Part shown: positions 23,121-35,703 of the stretch, piece by piece
Layout: every line of letters begins with the position of its first letter
Numbering within the stretch: the first letter of the stretch is position 1
Source: Haplosporangium gracile
Lineage: Eukaryota; Mortierellomycota; Mortierellomycetes; Mortierellales; Mortierellaceae
Assembly: GCA_015499985.1 (NCBI GenBank)
Contig: JAAAUF010000398.1
Span: 1-35,703, forward strand
Direction: 5' to 3'
DNA length: 35,703 bases
The notes under the pieces: generated by a model
Seen by the model: the letters and a program-made list of their open reading frames with translations, nothing else
Databases searched by the model: none
Told to the model about the DNA's origin: nothing
Translations under genes and position numbers: made by a program

Positions 23121-25267
23121 ATGTCCATCTACACAAAACCAAAGAACTCGGACCTCCAGCTGAGTCTTTACCTCAGCCAGGCACTCAGCTATCTCTCCGA
23201 CCACGCATCCATGACCCTCTTCTCCGTCAGAAAACTCAACGTCGGCTCCTCACAAAAGGTCTTCAACCCTGACGGCCCGCCTATCGCAGACAACGTTGAG
23301 TTGACCATGCGCTCCAGCAGCATTGGAAGCAACTCTGTAGACTGTAAGACATCTTTTTTCAATAACATGTTAGTATTAGATAAAGGCAGCAAAGTGCTAC
23401 ACGTTTCTCTCACATACATGCGCGCGTTGCTGCCCATTGTATGATGTGTCATTTCGCGCCAAGCCTTTTTTTTTTTGTTGCTTTCACACTGCAGTCCATT
23501 TATCATTGGTTTTCATATTCTTCCTCTCGTTGTATCGCACCAGTACAGCTGTTCTATGATCCATACGACTGGTCCTTCCCTCCGGACATTATCCTTCATG
23601 GTCTTTTCATGAAGCCTTCACTCACCGATCTAGGACTGGACGATACTTGGGATCATGAAGACCCTGCCAATTTGAGTAAAGTGCTCAAGAGACTCTCGTA
23701 TATGATGCAGGTAAATCAACACCGCACCTTGTTATTTTCAAGCCTTAAAATTTATTCAAAAAATACCATCAGCGCTCTAATTACTTCATTTTCCTTTTGA
23801 TCATTTGAACTGTAGCACGATGAGCGACAGAGAGTGGCCCGGTGCGATAACGAGCGGATACAAATCGAGTATGGGTGCCTTCAAGATCAAGAGGCAAGTT
23901 GACGCTGTCTAATTTCGTCCGCACGCGTTCCGGAACTATGGATGTAGGACGCGTACTAGGATTTGATAGTTCATTAACACTGTTTCTTTCTGTCCTTACA
24001 GGAGATGGATTGTTGTCTGATACCTGGCGTGGATGGTCCTACAAAGGTAACACGCAAATGTTTCCTATTCTTAGCGACAACCCTACCCTCGACTGAACAA
24101 GACAGAATACTTGAGAACGCCTTTTAATCTGACCAAGGCGCTCTATCCGCCTTTTTGTTTCTTGTAGGTCATTTTCGCAGTTCCATTCTACATCAACTTT
24201 CAGGATCAGGAAGCAAACCAACAGATCAAATGTAAAATGGACTATGGATAAAACAGGATCATTGCTACTTTACGATTGTGGTTTTTTTCCAACGATATAT
24301 CGACTACTGACATGCGTTTTTGCTCAATGCCCAACGTACGTTATAGTGGTGGCCAAGATTCAGTTTTTGATCAGCTCGTTGGTACCGAACGATGTTGCGG
24401 CTGTCAAGAGCCACATTGAACCACTTTCCACATTCGACTACCCCGACCTCTTACGCGGCGTAAGTTTTTGGATAATAACCCTTTTGGCAGGGTGATGCTG
24501 TACATGTTTGAGAGAGCACGCGCGCGACTGACATCGTTGACGGTGATCATTGTGTGTACTAGGTACCGGATATTGGCAAACATGAACCTGTGATGGAGTA
24601 CACTGAAAGAGTGTCCAAGAAGATCACAGAACACTTTGACAAGATTCAGCGGAGACGTGAGATGAAGAAGGAGATGATTGAGACCCTTGTCAGATTTTTC
24701 AGACCGTAAGTCATTTGGCGGTTTACTATTATGTGAGCATCAGTCGAGGTTATTCTTTCTTCCCTCTTCGGATACTAATTCCAATGGTTTTATGCATGGT
24801 CGTTATAGACACTTGCTGGAGTACGACCCTGTGAACCACACAATGGCCTCGTTCATGCTTGCCGTGAGCATAGATAATGGTCGCGACGGAACAGCGACCG
24901 CCGTCACCACCTGTAAGAATGAGAAAGATAGCCGCCAATTTTAACTCTATTGGCACAGATTTTTGCCTTGCTTCGTTGTTTACTAACTGCCTTTNNNNNN
25001 NNNNAAAAAATTATTCATGCTTTTCTAGTCTACCTTTCAGACTCTTTCCCGGACGAGTATCCAAGGGTCACATTGTCAGCACCACTGTTGCCAAGCTCGT
25101 CGTATCTGCCGACACCCGAGCCCGAAATTATCGCAATCAAGCTGTACAGTCCCAGATGGGGTGCCAAGAGGATTATCACCGAAATCTGGGAGCAGCTCTG
25201 GGAAGAGATCCCGCGCTTCTACTCCAAGGCTCTTCACTTTGCTTCTGCGCCTTCTTCACATCCGTAA
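23121..25267 (+). CDS. BABAM2: BRE/BRCC45 (BABAM2) homologue, BRISC-type deubiquitinase scaffold
   Basis: Nine exons (23121-23343, 23544-23710, 23816-23893, 24002-24046, 24168-24231, 24347-24459, 24563-24705, 24809-24912, 25029-25267) keep phase and give 391 aa; human BRE is 383. Matching landmarks in order: FYDPYDWSFPPDIIL (human YDPECPDFPPDF region), a helix LSKVLKRLSYMMQ, IFAVPFYINF, HFDKIQRRREMKKEMIE followed by LLEYDPVNHTMASFML, the RWD/UEV segment SDSFPDEYPRVTLS, and KLYSPRWGAKRI near the end. In the family BRE bridges BRCC36/Abraxas-type cores and MERIT40 in K63-linkage deubiquitinase complexes. Intron 3 must use a GC donor (GCAAGT at 23894); every GT alternative breaks the frame. The assembly gap lies in the last intron. 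I am sure of the family and less sure of the N-terminal exon. Confidence 0.85.
24995..25004. other. Assembly gap (10 N)
   Basis: Ten undetermined bases next to an A run, inside the last BRE intron (24913-25028), so the predicted protein is unaffected. The true gap length is unknown. Confidence 0.98.
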
Positions 25268-25497
25268 TTGATATGTTCTCGTTTGCTTCCCTTTGTCTGT
25301 CGCTCACTGGGCCTTTGCATTTTGCATGCGACTTGCGCAAAAATACAGCCATGTTCAACAAACTGCAGTTTTCAGTATTGGTGTTTTTTTTTAGTTGTCA
25401 AATATTATTGTTGAATGGTAATGAAATTGTCTATGAAAAAAAAAAATCGTGCAGCTAAAAGAAAGAATACAACAAGCGCTAAATAGTGACAAGATCT
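25268..25497. other. Short convergent 3' spacer BRE / PTEN
   Basis: 230 nt between the two stop codons, T/A-rich with an A11 run near 25440. The 3'UTRs of both genes must be short or overlap. Confidence 0.45.
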
Positions 25498-29048
<3,551 letters not shown>

Positions 29049-30203
29049 TCACAAAAAAAAAAGTGTAAAGTCCCTTGGACCAAACACTCGCAGAGACGGA
29101 AGGAAGGTGTTGTGTGAAAAGAAGAAGGGGAGGGCAAGAGAATGGACGAAAACGGCGGTTGAAGTGGAAGTGGGAGCGAGGGAAGGAAACTGCTGCGATT
29201 GGAGGTGTTTGGATGAAGAGTGAGAGGACGACTGTGGGATTGACGTAAACAGCGGCGATTGATTGGATTATGAGTGTAGGAAGCAAGAATAAAGAGGGTA
29301 CGGATGGAGAGGGACAAGGAAGGCAGGGTATGCGAGGCAGAAGTTGTTCTTGTGAGTTATTGAAGAAATAAAAAAAAGAGAAAGAGAGTGAAAGTGAAAG
29401 ATGATGTAAAAGTGGAGAAAAAGGGACGAAAAGGGGGAGAAGTGGTGGTGGCTGACATCAACCCACGTTCTCCCTGCAAAGCAGCAGAGACAGCAGAGTG
29501 AAAATGTGCAAGCTGAAGAGCAGGCGGATGAAAAAGGGGTGAAAGAGGCAGTCGATTATGAGTAAGAGAGACATGGACAACGAAGCCCGGTCATTTTCCC
29601 CCGAGGAGATGGCAAATATTTGGAAGGACTGGAAGAGGAGAATGAGCTTAGCTACTCGATATGATCACAGGCAAGGAAGAAGGATAACGAGGTCCATGCG
29701 AGGTGTAGCAAGTAGACACTAAGTAGTAAGAGACAAAAGAGAGGCAATTGAAGCGCACAGTTGCATCTGCTTCATGCATAGGATGCATGGGTTGACGCTC
29801 GATCTCCCTCAGTTGGTGTGTGTCCAGCGTATGGATGGTGTTTGGCAGATGTGGACTGTGTATGTGAACCAAATTGTGTCCTCAATGGTTGATGATAGAC
29901 ATACCATTGCCTCCAATTGCGTATTCCTTCCTTTTCCCTTGTGTTTGTATTCCCTTCACTTTTCCGTCTGTACACCATCCATCCCAGGCTCATCTATTCT
30001 TCTCGCATCTTTTTTTTATTCATCCTCCCTTTCCCTTCCCATCCTATCCCATCCTATCCCACCCTTTCCTCTATCCTTCATAAGCATCGCCGTCTATTTT
30101 TTCCACTTTTTTCGACCCTTTTTTTTTTTTCTTGTCCTTGCTCTCTCCTTTTCTCTCTGCTCTTTCCTCCTACCCTCCACCCATACAACCATACCCATCA
30201 ACC
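29049..30203. promoter_or_regulatory. Long divergent promoter region, PTEN / EI24-like gene
   Basis: 1155 nt between start codons. The right-hand 300 nt is an extreme pyrimidine tract in + sense, with a short tandem 10-mer (CCATCCTATC type, about 30038-30063). The left side is purine-rich in + sense, i.e. CT-rich toward PTEN. Open frames here are low-complexity products of these tracts. No gene found. Confidence 0.5.
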
Positions 30204-31648
30204 ATGGCATACAAGCCTCGTCTCCTCTACCCACTCAAGGGAATCACCTACTTTCTCTCAAATCCCGGTCTTTGGCCTCGTGTTATCATCCCCTTCTTAA
30301 TCCTCGCCGCCATCACAATCACCCTCCTCGTCCTCGCATTCGTCTACCTCCTTCCCCTCCAAGTCGACTTCTTCACAGATCACTCTTGGCCCTCATGGCT
30401 CGCCTACACCGCCGCTGTCATCCTCACCTTGATCGAGGCTACCCTCGGAGCCCTCATTGCCTACCTCGCACTCATGCCCTTCTGGGAAGACGGTAAGGCG
30501 CAGACAGATTCACGCCCATTTTCTTGCACAGGAAAACAAGCGAAAAGTTTATCCATGGATGTGGAAAACTGAGACACAAGAAATCCTCTGATCACTTTCT
30601 TTCCCTCCTTCTCAATGATGAACTGTAGCGCTGTTTGACGCCGTGTTGAGGAGCAGGAAACTGGGATATATTATCGACGCTGCCCACGGCGACTACCGCT
30701 CGTGCCTTCAGGGAGTCCTTGGGGGCCTCTACATTATTGCCTTCCAGTCCGTTGTCCTCTTGGTCTTCCAGGTACCAAATGAACCCCTATCCTCTCAAAA
30801 CGAATATATTTTTGCCCTATTCGTCTTAGTCCCATGTCCCATTTGTCCGGAAAGAATACAATGTATTAACAGCATAACTTTCTTTTCACATTGCTGAATA
30901 CATATAGGTTGTGTCACTGGTTGTGCTTCTCCCTTTGCATGCGGTCCCTGTTGTAGGAACTATTGTCTACTGTTACCTCAATGGCTGGGTCCTTTCTTTT
31001 TCCAAGCGCATTCATTACGATGTCGAGCTGTGTAAGCTAGGGTAAGGACAAAGCAAGGGCTTGGCAGTTTTTTTTTTTTCAATTTCTATTATTGTTCTTT
31101 TGTCATCAAACCCGCTGACTGACACAACTCGAAATCATCGATTGATCTGCCCCTTCTTGCTTTACTTTAGAGTGAACCAGTCAAGAAAGTACGCATGGAA
31201 GCACCGAGCAGAGTTCTGCGAGTTTGGTGCCATGGCCGTGCTGCTCGAGATGACGCCCGTGCTCAACCTCTTGTTCTTCTGGACCAACGTCGTCGGTAAG
31301 TAAAATGACACAAATCAGTTATACTCGTCATACCTAACAATAATCTAATTCGAATAAACGTCCTAACAAGTTATTCCACTATCCACTTTTGATATAGGCG
31401 CCGCACTTTGGGTTGCTGATGAGATTGAGGAGGCAAGAAGACAGGATCGTTTGGCAAACAGGGCTGCCAACAGTCAGGATTCGCACTATGTCACCTTCCG
31501 CCCTTACGACTCGACCCTCCCAGGTTTGCCCACAGAGCCTCTGCTTGGCAGCCACCCGTACGACACCTATGGAGGTGCTCCTCAGCAGCAGCAACCTCCT
31601 CAATATCAGGCAAAACAGCCTCAACAGACAACCCCTTCCCGTTACTAA
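30204..31648 (+). CDS. EI24/RRT8-like multi-spanning membrane protein
   Basis: Exons 30204-30492, 30629-30771, 30908-31041, 31171-31295 and 31398-31648 join in phase to 313 aa. The N-terminus YPLKGITYFLSNPGLWP precedes membrane spans (VIIPFLILAAITITLLVLAF; YTAAVILTLIEATLGALIAY; GLYIIAFQSVVLLVFQ; LLPLHAVPVVGTIVYCYLNG; MTPVLNLLFFWTNVVG). The NPxLWP start, the P-VVGT/NGW hairpin and the basic HYDVE...KYAWKHR loop resemble the EI24 superfamily, including yeast RRT8/LDS proteins of lipid droplets and spore wall; that assignment is from pattern memory and moderate. The C-terminal ~70 residues are Gln/Pro-rich and soluble. Intron 2 uses a GTACCA donor. The start lies in CAACCATGGC. Confidence 0.62.
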
Positions 31649-31900
31649 ACAAAAAAATGCTGTTGTTGCTTTATCAAGCGCGGACAAGGGGTTTGACATC
31701 TAGAAAAATGAACGACAGCAGTATTTTTTCCTCATCTTCATGCGCAAACACGCTTTGAGTCCAGGCCCTTCTCTTTTATATCATCCTATCGTCTAAAAAA
31801 AAATAAACGCATTACTTCTGACTTCTTTTCTGTGTCTTTTTAGTGCGAGTTTGCAAGTAGATTGGGTATGACTGGGGATTACTGAGCAAAAGAGAGGATG

Positions 31901-31934
<34 letters not shown>

Positions 31935-31935
31935 G
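31649..31935. other. Convergent 3' spacer EI24-like / GCR1-domain gene
   Basis: 287 nt containing an AATAAA at about 31799-31805 for the plus-strand gene and a poly(A) run near the minus-strand gene end. No gene seen. Confidence 0.45.
31901..31924. repeat. A24 homopolymer
   Basis: An uninterrupted run of 24 A, 11 nt downstream (minus sense) of the GCR1-domain stop codon. It could be a simple repeat or a relic of a retroposed poly(A)/poly(T). Confidence 0.9.
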
Positions 31936-32676
31936 CTAGTTGAGGGTGCAAAGAAACTTGACAAGACTGCCAGCTTGACGAATCTCCTCCTCAATACTGA
32001 GTCGTGCCATTCGCACACGCGGGGCAACAGGACCAATAGAGTGTCGAACCAAGTCCAGGAATCGTCTCATAATCTTCTTCTCTCGAGAGAAGGTGGTCTT
32101 GCGCGCCTTAATCAAGCGACGGCGCCACTGATGATGGCTGGTCTCGAGGGCCCACACTGAGGGTCGACCGCCAGTGTCCGATATTATCCACTTGTCAAAG
32201 ATAAGTCGGAACGACCTGGGGAAGGCTGGATAATTCTTGGCAGCGGCAGTGGCGGTGGTGGCGGCAATATCAGCGGGGGCTGGTTGACGGTACGAGCGTG
32301 CAACGAGATCGAACGTCATGTCAATACCCTCCTCCTTAAAGAGAACAGAGAACCTGCCCGTACCTGCTCCCTCTTCCTCCTCCCTCTCATCCTTCTCCTC
32401 CTCCTGCTCCGCGGCCTCAACATCCATATCCCGAGCCCCCTCAAATTCCTCCTGTGCTTCCTCAAAGTCTTTTTGTGCCTCGTGAGCTTGTCCTTGACGT
32501 GGTTGGACAAGTGTATGAGCTTGAATGTCGGCAATATACACAGCTTGGTGGTGAACAACGTTCTCCAGGCGGATGATACGATCCTCCAGTTCTTGGTTTC
32601 TGGCTTCTGTTCGTCCAACCATCTCTGCCAAGGTCTGGACGGTCTCTGTGAGTTTCTTTAGTGTTTGTTTTGCCAT
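31936..32676 (-). CDS. GCR1-like C-terminal-domain protein with coiled coil (single exon, 246 aa)
   Basis: The start is the only in-frame ATG (MAKQTLKKL). Residues ~1-50 form a heptad-type coiled coil (ETVQTLAEMV, LEDRIIRLENVV), then an acidic Glu/Asp run (~70-102), then a basic domain (~155-215) containing FDKWIISDTGGRPSVWALE, HHQWRRR and REKKIMRRFLDLV. The Trp-x(n)-G-RPS-x-x-ALE...WR...R..I pattern matches the GCR1_C domain of fungal transcription activators, a DNA-binding module that has been linked to Crypton tyrosine-recombinase elements. I infer a DNA-binding dimeric protein in the nucleus. It has no intron, and a 24-nt poly(A) lies just 3' of the stop. A four-copy 10-bp array sits 55 nt upstream of the start. 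Family call moderate; target unknown. Confidence 0.6.
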   Translation of the reverse strand: MAKQTLKKLTETVQTLAEMVGRTEARNQELEDRIIRLENVVHHQAVYIADIQAHTLVQPRQGQAHEAQKDFEEAQEEFEGARDMDVEAAEQEEEKDEREEEEGAGTGRFSVLFKEEGIDMTFDLVARSYRQPAPADIAATTATAAAKNYPAFPRSFRLIFDKWIISDTGGRPSVWALETSHHQWRRRLIKARKTTFSREKKIMRRFLDLVRHSIGPVAPRVRMARLSIEEEIRQAGSLVKFLCTLN

Positions 32677-32730
32677 GGTGAGTTGAATGAGAGTGATGAA
32701 TGAGTGAGAGATCGTTGGTATATGGGAAGT

Positions 32731-32770
32731 GTCAAATTGGGTCAAATCGTGACAAATTGTGCCAAATGTT
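32731..32770. repeat. Four-copy 10-bp tandem array upstream of the GCR1-domain gene
   Basis: Four consecutive decamers: GTCAAATTGG, GTCAAATCGT, GACAAATTGT, GCCAAATGTT, consensus GNCAAATNGT. The core CAAAT recurs exactly every 10 bp, so all copies face the same side of the helix. It lies 55-94 nt before the start codon and is a candidate protein-binding array or 5' leader element. Confidence 0.75.
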
Positions 32771-33245
32771 TGATCAATGTTCGAACTGCGTCCCGTCCTT
32801 TGAATCTGGTGAATCGCAAAGGGTCAAACCAAGAACAATTAATAAAGGACTGCACTGTCACAAAAAATAGGATCGCAGCAGCAATGGCAATAAAAAAAAG
32901 AGGTTTTATCGCTCAAATGACCACGACAACGTGAAGAGAAGAAAAGCTATCATGGATCGCATTTACAAGTAACGTAATAAAAAGTATGATAAATAGAAAC
33001 GAAAGCAAGGATGTCGATCAGAAATGACGATCGCAGTGTCAAAAAAAAGGGGGGAAGAGGCAAGTCAAGGTCAAGTCGAAAGGAGTCCAAGTAAATGATG
33101 AAGCATGTTGCTTTTTTTGCTTATTTATTTGTTTGTTTGTGTGTGTTCGTATGGGTACAGTTCGCATTAATTGCAGAATGGTTTCCTGGTAATTTCACAA
33201 TTTCAGAGAGTGAAGAAAGACAATCCCGGTTTATTGTTCCTTGAC
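32771..33245. other. Spacer, distal promoter of the GCR1-domain gene and 3' flank of the ATG22-like gene
   Basis: 475 nt with A runs, a TTTATTTGTTTGTTTG stretch near 33124-33139, and no coding frame I can support. Confidence 0.4.
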
Positions 33246-35703
33246 CTACAAGTCTAGCAAAACACTCCTAGCCAAAAAGGGGCTCTCTCCAGCATTGGTA
33301 ATAATGATGGGTGGGATGGATGCCAAAAGTCGTCGCTTGGCCTCTTGATCAGCGGTGTACCGTGCCGCCTCATCCTTGCCCTTGTTCATATCGACCGTGA
33401 AGAGCAAAGCCCCACCAACAATGAACAGTGCGAAAGGGAACCAGAACCCTGGTCGGAACTCTCCTGTCACCGCCTGAATTGCTCCCGTTGCAAATGGTCC
33501 GATCCTATATTATGTGTGAGATGGAATTGCAGAAAGAAAAACGTATCATTAGGACAAATGAAACATGTTAGTTTTTTGGCCAGAGAAACCACAATGAAAA
33601 ATGAACGCGTTCCTTACCAAGAAGATCCTTTGTCGGCAAGTTGAAAGAGACTGAACCACTCATTCTCCTCACCCTCAGGACATAACTCTGCCATCATGAC
33701 CCTGGCAACCCCAAAGAACGTACTAATAATCAGCCCCAAATAAACAACCGACACCCACACCTCCCAGTCCTGGCGCAGCCCATAAATAGTCGAGAAATAA
33801 GGCGCAATAACAAAATAGGCCGTCAAGGTCGTGCAAAGCCCCAGAGTCAACATCACCATAAATTTTGTCGACAGTTTCCAGAACCGACGGATCATAAGAA
33901 AGATATATGTCCCGAAAAAGCTGACGGACGAGAGGGCGATGGTTATCATGAGGGACTCTGTGTGGGAGAACTTGAGCTCTTGGTAAGTGATCACGTAGAG
34001 GAGGGCCATTACTGTATTGATCCCGTCTGAGAGAAGGAACCATGCGAGGATGAATTTTGTGATCTGAGAGAGTTGTCGCATCGCCTTGACTGTCTTGAAA
34101 TCTAGTAGTGTGGGAAAGATATGCGCGTCAGGTTACGCGTCATCATGAAATTTACGCGTCGTGCTTCATTCAAGTAAAATAGCCCAACGAACTAAAACAT
34201 ACTTTTACTCCAGGAGTAAGTAATCCAGTTTTGGCCCTCTGGCAGGGGCGGTCCAGGTCTGCCATTGAGCCAGGGCAAGATAGCCATCGTCCAAGCCAAC
34301 CACCAGACGCCCGTAAACGCAATCGCGATCTGCAGACTTAACAATGACTCATTCATTCCCACCGAAATCCCGATACAGAACCCCTGCACAATCACAGTCC
34401 CAACAATCCCGGCACCAGCACACCAAGCCGACAGATCGTTCGACACCTGCTCTTCTATCTTGCGCTGCTCGCTCACCAAGGCCGAGTAGTTAGTCCCTGT
34501 AGGATTGATAAACGCGCTTCCGTAGGGATAATAATGAGAACTCATCCTGTGATTGGCGCTAAAGAAATCCTTGTTCTTCTCATCCATTTCCTGCAAGGTC
34601 AAGTGTGCCTCGACTCGATCCTGGGCCTCCAGAACTTTTGGGTGGACTCGAACATAGATGGGTAAGAATGCGTTTGTGAAGACTGACGAAGCATTGTAAC
34701 ATGTCCAGCCGAGGGGCGACAGGACCAATGCCATCCAGAAGAGCGAAGGTGATTGGATCATGAAGAACGATATTGAGGTCATACATCCCAGAATTGCAAA
34801 CACTGCCAAAAGTCGTTTCCTGTATGCTAAATAGTAGAAATTGTGGTTATTATTGTTTTTTCAAGAGACAAAAAGAAGCGTCAATCTTTCGAGTTTACTA
34901 CTGCAGCAGTTTGAGTATGTGGTCCACCTCCTTTTTTCGTGCTATGAATATGTGCATTATTCTGTCACCCACGATGGTCCATCGTCATCAGTGGTATACT
35001 TATTTCTGGATGACTCACCTCCATGGTCAGCAATGGCAGCAACAGACAGCGAGACGATAAAGGAGATGACGGCCGAGAAACTGGACACATAGAGCGAGAT
35101 GGTTCCAGGATCTAGATAGTGATTCCCAAAGATGTGCATAACGCACTTGTAGTCCGGTTCTGTGATGTCGCAGGGTTGTGTCAAGTTGGCTGCCTCGACT
35201 CCGTTCATCGCCGCTACATCCTGAAGCAATAGTGGGACCAAAAGGACGGCACTAACCCATCCATACCCGCAGTACCTGTGAAGTTAACGATGAAGAAAAG
35301 AAGACGAAAGACAAGAATCGAGCGTAAGCAACTAAAGGAAAAACAATGTGAAAGGATGAACAGGAATTATGTTTTTCAGTTCTTTGTACTGTCACGACCC
35401 CAAAGGAATAGGGAGACACGGAGACAAGTAAAGAAAAAAACAAAGTAAGAGAGCTTTTCCTTCAGTCCTTGACCGTTGGAAAATAAAGGCTGCAAAAAAA
35501 AAAAAGAAAACCAGGAGTGTTTCGCTGAGCAGTGATTGCATTCTTGTCATCCTATGTGGATCTGCGTTGGTAATTGCTCGTGTCACGGTCGTCGTGTGAA
35601 ATATTTTGCAAATTGGAAGCCGCCGCGAGAGATTATGGAAGCTAACAGCATGTGTGTTGTTACCTACGTTGCATTTTGAAGATACTTTCATAATGCGGAA
35701 GAC
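33246..35703 (-). CDS. ATG22: ATG22-like vacuolar efflux permease, 5' end beyond the window
   Basis: Exons 35275-35019, 34826-34203, 34101-33618 and 33504-33246 keep phase, preceded by a partial exon from the window edge to 35664 (AG|GTAACA donor) ending FKMQRR. Landmarks: YGWVSAVLLVPLLLQDVAA, a lumenal Cys-containing loop, AAIADHG, LGWTCYNASSVFTNAFLPI, FLLSDGINTVMALLY, FGVARVMMAELCPEGEENEWFSLF, then DKGSSW|IGPFATGAIQ. These fit the Atg22 branch of the major facilitator superfamily, which exports amino acids from the vacuole after autophagy. A conserved-type hydrophilic loop sits between exon segments (HPKVLEAQDRVEAHL). The first ATG seen (ATGCAACG, near 35674) might be the start, but the upstream frame stays open to the edge, so I treat it as truncated. 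Confidence 0.8.

Noticed and set aside
29774..30496. 240-codon plus-strand ORF
   Set aside because: It reads through the pyrimidine-rich leader and the EI24-like exon 1 in the wrong frame; the phase-consistent start is at 30204.

Overview
This window looks like intron-rich nuclear DNA from a fungus, most likely an early-diverging filamentous fungus of the Mortierella type. That placement is inference. It rests on many short spliceosomal introns, CT-rich promoters, and a gene set (PTEN, TMEM94, BRE/BABAM2, LRRC40, ARP6, TIM8, an ATG22-like protein, an F-box/LRR-type protein, a GCR1-domain protein) that mixes fungal families with animal-like ones. Nothing looks bacterial or viral. A 10-base run of N (24995-25004) marks an assembly gap inside an intron.

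Left to right: a partial small secreted-peptide exon (214-389, -); a stretch of about 2.1 kb with no gene I can support; an unrecognised 858-residue coiled-coil, low-complexity protein (2483-5810, -); actin-related protein 6 of the SWR1 complex (6566-8444, -), divergent from a predicted mitochondrial RNase D-like exonuclease with degenerate active-site motifs (8708-10667, +); an F-box/LRR-type protein (11158-12741, -), divergent from TIM8 (13067-13898, +); LRRC40 (14497-17030, +), convergent with an 11-exon TMEM94 homologue (17336-22685, -); this is divergent from a BRE/BABAM2 homologue (23121-25267, +), which converges on PTEN (25498-29048, -); PTEN is divergent from an EI24/RRT8-like membrane protein (30204-31648, +), which converges on a GCR1-domain protein (31936-32676, -); last comes the 3' part of an ATG22-like permease (33246 to the window edge, -).

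The genes are neighbours rather than an operon or one evident pathway, but several serve phosphoinositide, membrane and stress housekeeping: PTEN (PIP3 phosphatase), TMEM94 (ER Mg2+ P-type-like ATPase), ATG22 (vacuolar efflux), TIM8 (mitochondrial import) and BRE (K63 deubiquitinase scaffold). I rebuilt exon structures by hand and checked the reading phase at every junction; lengths quoted assume those models.

The most unusual points are: a TIM8 that has lost exactly the two cysteines of one disulfide; a TMEM94 and a DEDD exonuclease with changed catalytic motifs; two introns (in BRE and PTEN) that work only with GC-AG splice sites; a Kex2-type secreted peptide; and a 10-bp-phased four-copy array just upstream of the GCR1-domain gene.
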